A DNA stretch of 64,000 nucleotides from CAZAQS01 sp964486825 (GTDB taxonomy: Bacteria > Chloroflexota > Anaerolineae > Anaerolineales > UBA4823). The position numbers and the translations under genes are program-made. Shown here in pieces: positions 35,869 through 44,669 of the stretch; the stretch's first letter is position 1; the number at the start of each line of letters is the position of its first letter. Under the pieces are notes generated by a model. The model was given only the letters and a program-made list of their open reading frames with translations. It was not told where the DNA came from and did no database searches. The stretch is taken from positions 1-64,000 of the forward strand of contig CAZAQS010000001.1 in assembly GCA_964486825.1 (NCBI GenBank), in the 5' to 3' direction.

Positions 35869-36744
35869 CTATTTTTCCATCTGCAAGCTTACCAGCGGAA
35901 GGCGTGGATCTTGCTCCGTCCAGGTGCTCTTGACCCAGGCGTAATCGGGGTCATCCGCATTCGCCAGCGATTGCGCTGAGCCCGCCAGCATATTGAGGTA
36001 ATAGGTAGTGTACCCATGAGCAGAGACAACCGGATGGTAGCCTTCGGGCGATAACACCAACTGGCTATTCTGTACCAGAATGAGCTCGTCTAAGCGCCGG
36101 TCCGGTGTATACACACGCTGGTATGCATATCCTTCTGGTTTGTCGATCTTATAAAAATAAACCTCTTCCAGGTCGGCTTCCAGAAGCACCCCATTTTCAT
36201 CTTCTCGATGCACATCGTGCTTATGGGGAGGATAGGAGCTCCAGTTTCCCGAGGGGGTGTAGACTTCTACCACTACCATACGGTGGCAATCGAATCCGGG
36301 GGGAATCATATTATTGATCTGCCGGGTAGCGTTCCCGCCGCCTCTGATCTCAATACTCACTTCGGAAGGGGGTACCAGCTGGACAGGGTGGTCCTGGTCC
36401 GTAGCACACCAGCCATAAGCGACATCCACAACATCTCCCAGCGCCTGCACCGAAAACTCCGTTCGTCGAGGAAGGTACAGCGAATAAGGCATACCGCTGA
36501 AAACGTCTGGTCTACGTCCAATGGCCTCCCAGGCGCCGCGTGAGGAGCGCACAGAACACACGCCTCCCAGAACCACCAGGGCGAGCTCATTCTCCCCGGT
36601 GAAGTGTCTCCACGTCTGTCCAGGTCTCATCTTTCGGGCAGCAAAATGTAGCAGGTCCCAACCTGCCTTTTGAGGGGTTACCTGTATATACTCCTCATCC
36701 TCAAAATTCGGCTTGATTAATAGCGGAGACTGGTAGGGCGACAT
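35869..36744 (-). CDS. iolB: 5-deoxy-glucuronate isomerase IolB
   Basis: 291 residues from the ATG at 36744, which has GAGGGAAG 6 nt upstream; another ATG at 36759 overlaps the LacI stop as ATGA and could also serve. The cupin-type protein has the metal-binding segments YPPHKHDVHRE and EEVYFYKID and the later histidine in SPEGYHPV. It turns 5-deoxy-glucuronate, the product of IolD, into 5-dehydro-2-deoxy-gluconate, which IolC would then phosphorylate. Length and motifs fit the family. Confidence 0.93.
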   Translation of the reverse strand: MSPYQSPLLIKPNFEDEEYIQVTPQKAGWDLLHFAARKMRPGQTWRHFTGENELALVVLGGVCSVRSSRGAWEAIGRRPDVFSGMPYSLYLPRRTEFSVQALGDVVDVAYGWCATDQDHPVQLVPPSEVSIEIRGGGNATRQINNMIPPGFDCHRMVVVEVYTPSGNWSSYPPHKHDVHREDENGVLLEADLEEVYFYKIDKPEGYAYQRVYTPDRRLDELILVQNSQLVLSPEGYHPVVSAHGYTTYYLNMLAGSAQSLANADDPDYAWVKSTWTEQDPRLPLVSLQMEK

Positions 36745-36755
36745 CAGCTTCCCTC

Positions 36756-37796
36756 TCATAAAAAGACAGTATACTTCCTGGGTGGAGCTGTGGAGGCTCT
36801 CAGCAAAAGCTCGCCGCGCAGGACGACGATCTGTGGTCCTGCCTGATTCTCCAGCTCTCTCCGCTCATTAAGTAACCTCAGCATCATGCTGGCAGCCTCG
36901 AAACCCAGGTGGTACTTTGGCTGGTCGAAAGTTGTCAGTCCGGGTGTAGTAAACGCAGAGATGCCTATATTATCAAAACCCGTTACTGAACAATCCGTGG
37001 GTACCTGCAATCCGGCTTCATGCAAGCCATGCATCAAGCCCAAGGCCATCATGTCATTGAAGCATACCACAGCCGTCGGTGGTTCAGCAAGCTGTATGAA
37101 ATGCCTGGCGCCTTCAAAACCACCCTCTGGCCGGCCGTTTGGCCCACAATGAACGAACCCATCGGGTATATTCAGACCGGCGGCTTCCATCTCATCCCTA
37201 AAACCATTCAACCTGTCTTGAGTAGTCTTGCCGGCGTGGATATTGCCTAAAAAGGCGACCTTTCTGTGACCTAAATCAAGCAAATGCCGGGTAATCTGGC
37301 GGCTGCCATACCTGTCATCATGGTAAATGGAAAACTTGTATTCTTCAGCCGACTGGTTGTTAACCACCACACACGGTACACCATAAAGCTGAATCTTACG
37401 ACTATGCTCAGCGCTAAAAGGAGTTGAGCAAATGATCACCCCATCGACCCGGCGTTCCCCCATCGCCTGGACGATGGACTGTTCCCGACTAAAATCACGC
37501 TGAGAGGCTGCCACGAACAGGCTGTAGCCGGCCGGCTGGAGAGCGTTCTCGATGCCTTCTAATACCTCGCTGAAGAAAGGGTCGTCAATCCGGGTAACGA
37601 TAACGCCCAAGGCTTCCGAGCGGTTGGTCCTCAAGCCGCGGGCGACAGCGCTGGGTGTATAACCCAGTTCGAATGCAATTTTTTTGATTCTTGAGGCTGT
37701 TTCAGGGGCGATATCCGGATGATTTCGCAAGGCACGCGAGACAGTTGGGTGGGACACTCCAGCCTGCCTGGCGATATCTTTGATCGTGACCGGCAT
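36756..37796 (-). CDS. LacI-family transcriptional regulator of the inositol operon
   Basis: 346 residues from the ATG at 37796, with GGAGGG upstream. A longer frame from 37838 would translate the operator. The N-terminal helix-turn-helix VTIKDIARQAGVSHPTVSRA and hinge region are typical of LacI/GalR, followed by a sugar-binding core (LGVIVTRIDDPFFSEVLEGI; VCFNDMMALGLMHGL; SVTGFDNIGISAFTTPGLTT). It is the first gene of the operon, overlaps iolB, and has a palindrome over its own transcription start, so it probably represses itself and the iol genes until an inducer binds. Confidence 0.92.
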   Translation of the reverse strand: MPVTIKDIARQAGVSHPTVSRALRNHPDIAPETASRIKKIAFELGYTPSAVARGLRTNRSEALGVIVTRIDDPFFSEVLEGIENALQPAGYSLFVAASQRDFSREQSIVQAMGERRVDGVIICSTPFSAEHSRKIQLYGVPCVVVNNQSAEEYKFSIYHDDRYGSRQITRHLLDLGHRKVAFLGNIHAGKTTQDRLNGFRDEMEAAGLNIPDGFVHCGPNGRPEGGFEGARHFIQLAEPPTAVVCFNDMMALGLMHGLHEAGLQVPTDCSVTGFDNIGISAFTTPGLTTFDQPKYHLGFEAASMMLRLLNERRELENQAGPQIVVLRGELLLRASTAPPRKYTVFL

Positions 37797-37812
37797 ATTC
37801 AAACCCTCCGCT

Positions 37813-37857
37813 GCACACGTGTGCGAGAAGTTTATCAAAGCTTTTCCATCCGGTCAA
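37813..37857 (-). promoter_or_regulatory. Promoter and LacI-type operator of the iol operon
   Basis: On the minus strand TTGACC (37857-37852) and TAAACT (37834-37829) are 17 bp apart. Transcription should begin near 37822. The perfect 12-bp palindrome GCACACGTGTGC (37824-37813), with the central CG of LacI-family operators, lies over this start and just before the ribosome site of the regulator gene. Confidence 0.6.
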
Positions 37858-38128
37858 GAAGAATTCACGCCAGATTTTGGTCATGGAATGGCTGTCCTCG
37901 GCTCGGCGGCGGTCCTCTTCCGGTTCCGAACCATCTGACTGATATTGAACATGCAAATACCAAATGCCAGCCTGATCCCTGTGAGCAAGCAGCCGTCTAT
38001 CGGTTTCGCCCAGCGATTACATGAAACACATCCTCGGCCAGGTGGGGTTAGTTGCCATAATGTCTCATTCGATGTGAGGTAAAATCTAAGGGGGAAAACT
38101 TTATGATCGATCCAACTCGGAGAGGCAA
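37858..38128. other. Intergenic region between LacI and serA-like genes
   Basis: About 270 bp between divergent genes. It must contain the promoter of the plus-strand dehydrogenase gene, whose ribosome site GGAGAGG is at the right end. I see no gene, repeat or hairpin that I can support. Confidence 0.4.
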
Positions 38129-39070
38129 ATGCCCGAATATAAAATTCTGATAACCGATGGTTTGGAAGAACGCGGCCAGGCGCTCCTGCGCACCGCTGCC
38201 TACGTGGATGACAGGAATGGGATCTCAGCCGATGAGCTACTGGAAGTGATCGATCGCTATGATGCCATCATCGTACGCAGCCGTACCAAGGTCACGTCAC
38301 AGGTTATCGATGTAGCCAGCCAGCTTAAAGTGATTGGTCGGGCAGGTGTGGGCGTGGACAATATCGATCTGGAAGCTGCGGGTGCGCGAGGCATTGCCGT
38401 TTTGAACACCCCCACTTCTACCAGCATCGCAGTCGCAGAGCTTACCCTGGCGCTGATGCTCGCCCTGGCTCGCTCCATCCCCAGGGCAGACACCGCCGCC
38501 AAATCCGGGGAATGGATCAAGAAATCACTCTCCGGTGTTGAGCTGTATCAAAAAACACTCGGCATCCTGGGAATGGGAAATATCGGGAAGGAGGTCGCCC
38601 AGCGCGCCACCGCCTTCGGTATGTCCGTGATAGCTTATGACCCACTGATCAGCGATTTCGAGATCCAGCAGCGCGGAGCAGAACCGGTCCCGCTTCCAGA
38701 GCTGTATAACAGATCTGATTTCATTTCTATCCACGTCCCACTCACTCCTGAGACTCGGGGCATGATCGGAAAACAGGTTTTCCAAAGCATGAAAAGGGGC
38801 GTGCGCCTGGTCTGTGACGCCCGCGGAGGAGTTATCGACGAACAGGCTTTGCTGGAGGCGCTCGAGAGTGGCCAGGTTGCTGGGGCTGCCCTGGATGTTT
38901 TTTCTAAAGAACCACCTGGTAAGACGGAGTTGATCGCGCATCCCAACCTGATCGCCACGCCTCATATCGGCGCCCAAACCGAGGAAGCCCAGTTACGAGC
39001 AGCTGAGGATATTGCAGCAGAAGTACTCTCAGCTCTGAACGGCGATACCGTGCGCTGGAGAGTCGTCTGA
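38129..39070 (+). CDS. D-3-phosphoglycerate dehydrogenase-like, short form
   Basis: 313 residues, with GGAGAGG before the ATG. A D-2-hydroxyacid dehydrogenase: the NAD-binding motif LGILGMGNIGKEVAQRA (about 145-161), the substrate Arg region LVCDARGGVIDEQAL, and the catalytic His in ATPHIGAQTEEAQ. It resembles SerA (VIGRAGVGVDNIDLEAA; NTPTSTSIAVAELTLALML) but has no C-terminal ASB or ACT domain, so it should not be feedback-inhibited by serine in the usual way. It probably makes 3-phosphohydroxypyruvate for serine synthesis; another 2-hydroxyacid is possible. Confidence 0.85.
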   Translation: MPEYKILITDGLEERGQALLRTAAYVDDRNGISADELLEVIDRYDAIIVRSRTKVTSQVIDVASQLKVIGRAGVGVDNIDLEAAGARGIAVLNTPTSTSIAVAELTLALMLALARSIPRADTAAKSGEWIKKSLSGVELYQKTLGILGMGNIGKEVAQRATAFGMSVIAYDPLISDFEIQQRGAEPVPLPELYNRSDFISIHVPLTPETRGMIGKQVFQSMKRGVRLVCDARGGVIDEQALLEALESGQVAGAALDVFSKEPPGKTELIAHPNLIATPHIGAQTEEAQLRAAEDIAAEVLSALNGDTVRWRVV

Positions 39071-39107
39071 TATTTATAATCTTTCACGATAGGAGATCGA
39101 ACAATCA

Positions 39108-40610
39108 ATGGAGCCGAAACTTGCCGAATTAAAAAGTATGCTTGCCGAGGTCATGGATCTTGAAAAGGTTGGCGAGGTGCTGGGGTGGGATCAGCAGACC
39201 TATATGCCACCGGGCGGGGCTGAGGATCGCAGCTATCATCTGGCAACCATTCGAAGCCTGGTGCATAAGAAATTTACTTCGGATGAGATCGGAAAGCTGC
39301 TCGAAGAGCTTAAACCCTACGCAGGGCAGCTCGATCCCGACTCCGATGAGGCCCGGCTCATCCGGGTGACGAGCGATAAATACAATAAGAAGGTTAAGGT
39401 GCCCACTGAATGGGTGCGTGAATTTGCACAGGTGACTACCCTTGCGAACCGAGATTGGGAACAGGCGCGGGCAAACAGCAACTTCGAAGTCTTCCAACCC
39501 TCATTGGAAAGGATCGTAGAGCTCCGCCGGGCTTATGCATCATTTTTTGCTCCTTACGAGCATGTCTATGACCCCCTGCTAGATGAGTATGAGCCAGGTT
39601 TAAAAACGGCGGAGGTCAAGGCTATCTTTGAGAGCCTGCGTCCCCAACAGGTAGAGCTGGTCCAGTCTATCCAGGACCGGCCCCAGGTGGATGATTCGTT
39701 CCTGCACCAGCCTTTCGATCCTCAGAAGCAATGGGATTTCGGGGTGCAGGTCATCACGGACATTGGCTACGACTGGAAGCACGGGCGCCAGGACAAGGCT
39801 GCCCATCCTTTCACAATCAATTTTGGAATCGGTGATGTGCGGATCACCACCCGTATCATGCCCGATTACCTGGGTTCGGCTTTCTTCAGCACCGTGCATG
39901 AGTGCGGGCATGCACTTTACGAGATGGGAATAGACCCCAATCTGGCCCGCACCCCCCTGGCCGAAGGGACTTCGCTGGCCCTGCATGAATCGCAATCGCG
40001 CATGTGGGAGAACCTGGTAGGGCGCTCTTACCCCTTCTGGGAACGCTATTTCCCCCGCGTGCAGGAGCTTTTCCCCTCCCAGCTTCAAAACATTAGCCTG
40101 GAGAATTTCTATAAAGGTATCAACAAGGTGGAACCATCTTTAATCAGGGTGGAAGCAGATGAAGCTACATATAACCTGCATGTCATGTTAAGGCTTGAAA
40201 TCGAAATTGCCCTGATGGATGGCTCCCTGGAGGTCCGCGACCTGCCCGAGGCCTGGAACGCCCGCATGCGTGATTACTTGAGCCTGACCCCGCCAAACGA
40301 CGCCCTGGGTGTACTACAGGATGTGCATTGGTCCAACGGTTATATCGGCTATTTCTCCACCTATGCGCTGGGCAACTTGATCTCTCTGCAGTTATGGGAG
40401 GCCATGCGGGCCGAGATACCCGACCTGGATGAGCAGATCCGCAGGGGAGAATTCTCCAATCTTTTGGGTTGGCTGAGAGAAAAGATTCACCACCATGGCA
40501 AAAAATTCCAACCGCAAGAGCTGGTCGAGCGGGTGACGGGATCGAAGATCGATTCTGCTCCCTATATGCGTTATTTGAACGAGAAATATAGCCAGATTTA
40601 CGGCCTTTAA
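39108..40610 (+). CDS. M32 family carboxypeptidase (carboxypeptidase Taq)
   Basis: 500 residues, full length for the family. The zinc-binding motif HECGH lies near residues 264-268 within STVHECGHALYEMG, followed by the M32 segments SLALHESQSRMWENLVGRS, where the Glu binds zinc, and RVEADEATYNLHVMLR. These cytoplasmic metallocarboxypeptidases remove C-terminal amino acids from peptides. The gene follows the serA-like gene by 37 bp and is followed 3 bp later by the isocitrate dehydrogenase-like gene, so it is probably within one operon with functions in peptide or amino-acid use. Confidence 0.95.
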   Translation: MEPKLAELKSMLAEVMDLEKVGEVLGWDQQTYMPPGGAEDRSYHLATIRSLVHKKFTSDEIGKLLEELKPYAGQLDPDSDEARLIRVTSDKYNKKVKVPTEWVREFAQVTTLANRDWEQARANSNFEVFQPSLERIVELRRAYASFFAPYEHVYDPLLDEYEPGLKTAEVKAIFESLRPQQVELVQSIQDRPQVDDSFLHQPFDPQKQWDFGVQVITDIGYDWKHGRQDKAAHPFTINFGIGDVRITTRIMPDYLGSAFFSTVHECGHALYEMGIDPNLARTPLAEGTSLALHESQSRMWENLVGRSYPFWERYFPRVQELFPSQLQNISLENFYKGINKVEPSLIRVEADEATYNLHVMLRLEIEIALMDGSLEVRDLPEAWNARMRDYLSLTPPNDALGVLQDVHWSNGYIGYFSTYALGNLISLQLWEAMRAEIPDLDEQIRRGEFSNLLGWLREKIHHHGKKFQPQELVERVTGSKIDSAPYMRYLNEKYSQIYGL

Positions 40611-40613
40611 TCG

Positions 40614-41720
40614 ATGAGCGAGCTTACCGACCAGGTTTACCCTCCCACAATTGTGGTCATGCACGGCGATGAGACCGGCGAAGAGCTCCTGGAGCAGTCT
40701 CTGCGAGTGCTCGACCCGCAGCTCCTGGGCCTCAAGATGCATTTCGAGCACTTCGACTTGAGCCTTGGAAACCGGCGCGCCACCCAAAACGAAGTTGTCC
40801 GCCAGGCAGCCGATGCCATGTGCAGAACTGGTCTTGGGCTGAAGGCCGCTACGATTACCCCAGAGACCCAGGATGACGTGGGCAGCCCGAACGCCCTGCT
40901 GCGGGAAAAGATCGATGGGCAGGTCATCCTGCGGATCGGGCGATTGCTGCCGCGCGTCTCTTCGATAGCGGGTGTGCATTCACCAATCGCCATCGTGCGC
41001 ATGGCAGTCGATGACGCCTATGGGGCCAAGGAGTGGCGCGAAGATACCCCGCACGGGGAGGAGTACGCCTATCGCACTGCTTCGATCCGCCGCAGCGTCT
41101 GCCGGGTGGTGGCGGAGTTCTCCTTCCAATACGCGGAACGGGTAAGAGCTTGTGTTTTCGGAGGCCCCAAGTACACCGTCAGCCCTGTATATGAAGGCAT
41201 GTTCAAAGAGGAGCTGGATGCAGCCGCCCGGCGCCATCCCGAGGTAGAATACCTGCCATTGCTCATCGATGCCACCTTTGCGCTTTTGCTGAAAACAGGC
41301 GGAGAAGCCATGGTCATCCCGGCTCTTAACCGTGACGGCGACCTGCTCTCCGACCTGGTCTTGCAGATGTTCGGCAGCATTGCAGGCTCCGAGAGCCTGG
41401 TCCTTTCCTTCGACGAAGAAACCCTGCAGGTAAGGGGTGTGATGGCCGAAGCCCCGCATGGCACTGCGCCTACCTTGTACCGCAAGAATATCGCCAACCC
41501 CATCGCCATGATCCTGGCGTGTGCTGCTCTGCTCACCTATATCCAACATCCTCGCGCCCAGCAGGCTTCAGGCGCCATTTACGATTCAGTCTTCGAGGCT
41601 GTCCATTCCGGTCATGCTACCACCGACCTGGGTGGTAGCATGACCACCACCGAGTTTACCGAGCAAGTGATCCATAGGATACGGGTCAAATTGGGACAGG
41701 AGAACCGTTCAGGCAAATGA
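40614..41720 (+). CDS. Divergent isocitrate/isopropylmalate dehydrogenase family protein
   Basis: 368 residues. Segments line up with the eukaryotic-type NADP isocitrate dehydrogenase: VVMHGDETGEEL (for MDGDEMTR), FDLSLGNRRATQNEVVRQAA (for YDLSIENRDATNDQV), GLGLKAATITPE and SPNALLREKIDGQVI (for the SPNGTIRN substrate loop). GDLLSDLVLQMFGSIAGS and TTDLGGSMTTTEF match the metal and C-terminal regions. It is shorter than the usual 400-420 residues and several conserved spots differ, so the substrate is uncertain. A beta-decarboxylating dehydrogenase acting on another 2-hydroxyacid is likely. It overlaps the lipoprotein gene by 4 bp. Confidence 0.75.
   Translation: MSELTDQVYPPTIVVMHGDETGEELLEQSLRVLDPQLLGLKMHFEHFDLSLGNRRATQNEVVRQAADAMCRTGLGLKAATITPETQDDVGSPNALLREKIDGQVILRIGRLLPRVSSIAGVHSPIAIVRMAVDDAYGAKEWREDTPHGEEYAYRTASIRRSVCRVVAEFSFQYAERVRACVFGGPKYTVSPVYEGMFKEELDAAARRHPEVEYLPLLIDATFALLLKTGGEAMVIPALNRDGDLLSDLVLQMFGSIAGSESLVLSFDEETLQVRGVMAEAPHGTAPTLYRKNIANPIAMILACAALLTYIQHPRAQQASGAIYDSVFEAVHSGHATTDLGGSMTTTEFTEQVIHRIRVKLGQENRSGK
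41610..41645. repeat. 15-bp perfect inverted repeat inside the dehydrogenase gene
   Basis: Bases 41610-41624 and 41631-41645 are perfect reverse complements with a 6-nt loop. The arms encode the region around GHATTDLGGSMTT near the end of the gene. Confidence 0.85.
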
Positions 41721-42709
41721 GATCCAAGCCTATCGTGACCCTGGTGAGCCTGTTCATTGCCGGGCTGTTCTTGTTGAACGCGGCCGCTTGCAGCATGCTG
41801 GCCCCTCAACCTGCTGCTACTGAACAGCCGGACGGTTATCTACCGACAGCCATCGCACTCACCATCCAGGCAGTAATAACAGACCTGCCCCCATCATCCC
41901 CGCCACCTACCCCGGAACCATCCACCCCTGAAGTTATCCAGGAGACGACTGAGCCAACCATCCAGCCCGGACAAGAAGCTCCTGTGATAGATCCACAGGA
42001 ATCGATTGAACAGCCAGCCGTCGAAATAAGCCTTCCAGCGCCTTCCCCCTCGACCACCTCAGCCGCCATCCAGATCCTATCTCCCGGCCCGGCTTCTAAG
42101 GTCATCTCGCCCATCCGGCTCAACGCTTACCTGGCTCCTGGAGATAAAGGCAACGTTCGCATCGAGCTGTTGGGTGAAGATGGGCGCTTGCTTGTCAGGC
42201 AATTGCAATCGTACAATCCGCTCTCACGCATCCAGGTGGTAACCGAACTGGATTTTGAGATCTCCGCCGCCGGAGAGCTGGGCCGCTTGCGGATCACAAC
42301 CGAAGACAATCAAGGCCGTATGGTTGCCGTGGCTTCTGTAGATTTATTGTTGCTCTCAATCGGCCAATCGGACATCACCCCCTCGGCAGATTCTCTTGAC
42401 CGCATCATCATCCAGGAGCCAGGCCCGAAGACCCTAGTACAAGGCGGAAACTTGCGGGTAAGCGGTTTCATCCGCCCATCCGGAGAGGCCTCCACCTGGG
42501 TCGAGCTGATCACGGCCGAAAACCGGGTGGTTGGATACCGGCAGATCTCCGTTTCGGAGCCACAGGAAACCGGACATACCCCCTTTTCAGTAGATGTCCC
42601 CTATACGGTCAGCGCCACGACCTGGGTGCGCCTGGCGGTATCCCAACGGGATGGACGTATCCCGGGTATCATCAACCTCTCCAGCCATGAAGTGCTGCTC
42701 AGCCCATGA
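41717..42709 (+). CDS. Lipoprotein with two Ig-like domains
   Basis: 330 residues. The signal peptide ends in LNAAAC (lipidated C25), followed by a Pro/Thr/Glu-rich linker to about residue 115. The rest splits into two beta-rich domains of about 105 residues: one starts IQILSPGPASKVISPIRL, the other IIIQEPGPKTLVQGGNLRV. The second has the look of the Gmad2 Ig-like domain (GNLRVSGFIRPSGEASTWVEL), but that is tentative. It overlaps the preceding gene by 4 bp (ATGA), so translation is coupled. Function unknown; probably a cell-surface protein. Confidence 0.75.
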   Translation: MRSKPIVTLVSLFIAGLFLLNAAACSMLAPQPAATEQPDGYLPTAIALTIQAVITDLPPSSPPPTPEPSTPEVIQETTEPTIQPGQEAPVIDPQESIEQPAVEISLPAPSPSTTSAAIQILSPGPASKVISPIRLNAYLAPGDKGNVRIELLGEDGRLLVRQLQSYNPLSRIQVVTELDFEISAAGELGRLRITTEDNQGRMVAVASVDLLLLSIGQSDITPSADSLDRIIIQEPGPKTLVQGGNLRVSGFIRPSGEASTWVELITAENRVVGYRQISVSEPQETGHTPFSVDVPYTVSATTWVRLAVSQRDGRIPGIINLSSHEVLLSP

Positions 42710-42753
42710 ACGGCATGAGCAGCCAGCGCCCGTCCCTAAAATCATGCCTGGGT

Positions 42754-42762
42754 TGATATAAT
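42754..42762 (+). promoter_or_regulatory. Extended -10 promoter of kamA
   Basis: TGATATAAT at 42754-42762 combines the TGn extension with a perfect TATAAT. Transcription would begin near 42769, giving a leader of about 138 nt to the kamA start at 42907. Confidence 0.5.
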
Positions 42763-42906
42763 TATTTTATGGATACGATCCCTCCATATATATTCGGATT
42801 TTTCCGCACTGACCACGATCCCCCACAGGTGGACTTATCCCCTTTATTCATAAGGCCTTCATCTTTTCGATCTATTACAGTTACGACCAGTTAGGAGGAT
42901 TTGCCC

Positions 42907-44247
<1,341 letters not shown>

Positions 44248-44252
44248 ATGCC

Positions 44253-44285
44253 AGAGGCCGGTCAAACAAGACCGGCCTCTTTTTT
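44253..44285 (+). terminator. Rho-independent terminator after kamA
   Basis: An 11-bp stem (44253-44263 with 44270-44280, AGAGGCCGGTC) around a 6-nt loop is followed at once by TTTTT. It lies 6 bp after the kamA stop. Confidence 0.95.
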
Positions 44286-44344
44286 GTGTGCTTTGATCAA
44301 GGTTTGGCTCGTATACTAATCTAAGAAACCTCGTTATTGCCCCC

Positions 44345-44372
44345 TTGACAGATTCCCACATCTCTTTATAAT
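44345..44372 (+). promoter_or_regulatory. Strong sigma70-type promoter of the cysteine cluster
   Basis: TTGACA (44345-44350) and TATAAT (44367-44372) match consensus at every base and are 16 bp apart. Transcription should begin near 44379, leaving a leader of about 285 nt before cysM. Confidence 0.8.
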
Positions 44373-44378
44373 TACTAT

Positions 44379-44665
44379 CAACTTTATCATAATTATTCAT
44401 TCAAGGATTGGAGTAGTCCTGATGAGAAAGTGCATGTGTCTGGGGCGGGGATTGTAGCCACCTCGTCTCAGAAACATAATTCCTAGAACGGCCAACATTT
44501 GAGATTAGGTGGTTGTGACCCCGCTGAGCGGATCATGAGTCTCGCGTTGCGACTCGTCGTACCACCTTTTTTGATGCCTGTTGGTCGTTTCCATTTAAAC
44601 AAATATCGCTTCCGAAGGAGTAAAACATACATGCACTACTCCTCTTTCAGAAAGGTAAAAAGCCT
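44379..44665 (+). ncRNA. Structured leader RNA of the cysM cluster, attenuator-like
   Basis: The leader between promoter and cysM has a first structured part (about 44405-44485, where CTGA/TCAG and GAG/CTC can pair) and then a terminator-like hairpin at 44507-44572. The latter has an outer 7-bp stem AGGTGGT/ACCACCT, two inner hairpins (CCGC-TGA-GCGG at 44521-44531 and a GAGT..ACTC stem near 44537-44555), and a run of six T at 44567-44572. A strong promoter, long folded leader and internal terminator together suggest control by early termination. I could not match it to the SAM, T-box, TPP or cobalamin consensus. Confidence 0.55.
44507..44572 (+). terminator. Branched terminator in the cysM leader
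   Basis: Outer stem 44507-44513 with 44561-44567, two hairpins inside, then TTTTTT. It is placed upstream of cysM, so it should act as a conditional terminator. Confidence 0.6.
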
Positions 44666-44669
44666 ATGA
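44631..44669 (+). CDS. 12-codon upstream ORF coupled to cysM
   Basis: ATG at 44631 has AAGGAG (44615-44620) 10 nt upstream, a better ribosome site than that of cysM itself. It encodes MHYSSFRKVKSL and ends in TGA at 44667-44669, overlapping the cysM ATG at 44666 as ATGA in another frame. Ribosomes finishing this peptide could restart on cysM. There is no cysteine codon in it. The role of the peptide is unknown. Confidence 0.5.
   Translation: MHYSSFRKVKSL

Noticed and set aside
44419..44475. CTGATGAG ... GAAAC resembling a hammerhead ribozyme core
   Set aside because: The base before GAAA is A, so stem II cannot close at the needed position, and no fitting cleavage stem was found.
44507..44572. 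T-box reading of the cysM leader (AGGTGG before the terminator)
   Set aside because: The T-box consensus is not kept, UGGU would not match the usual U at the discriminator of tRNA-Cys, and no specifier loop could be placed.
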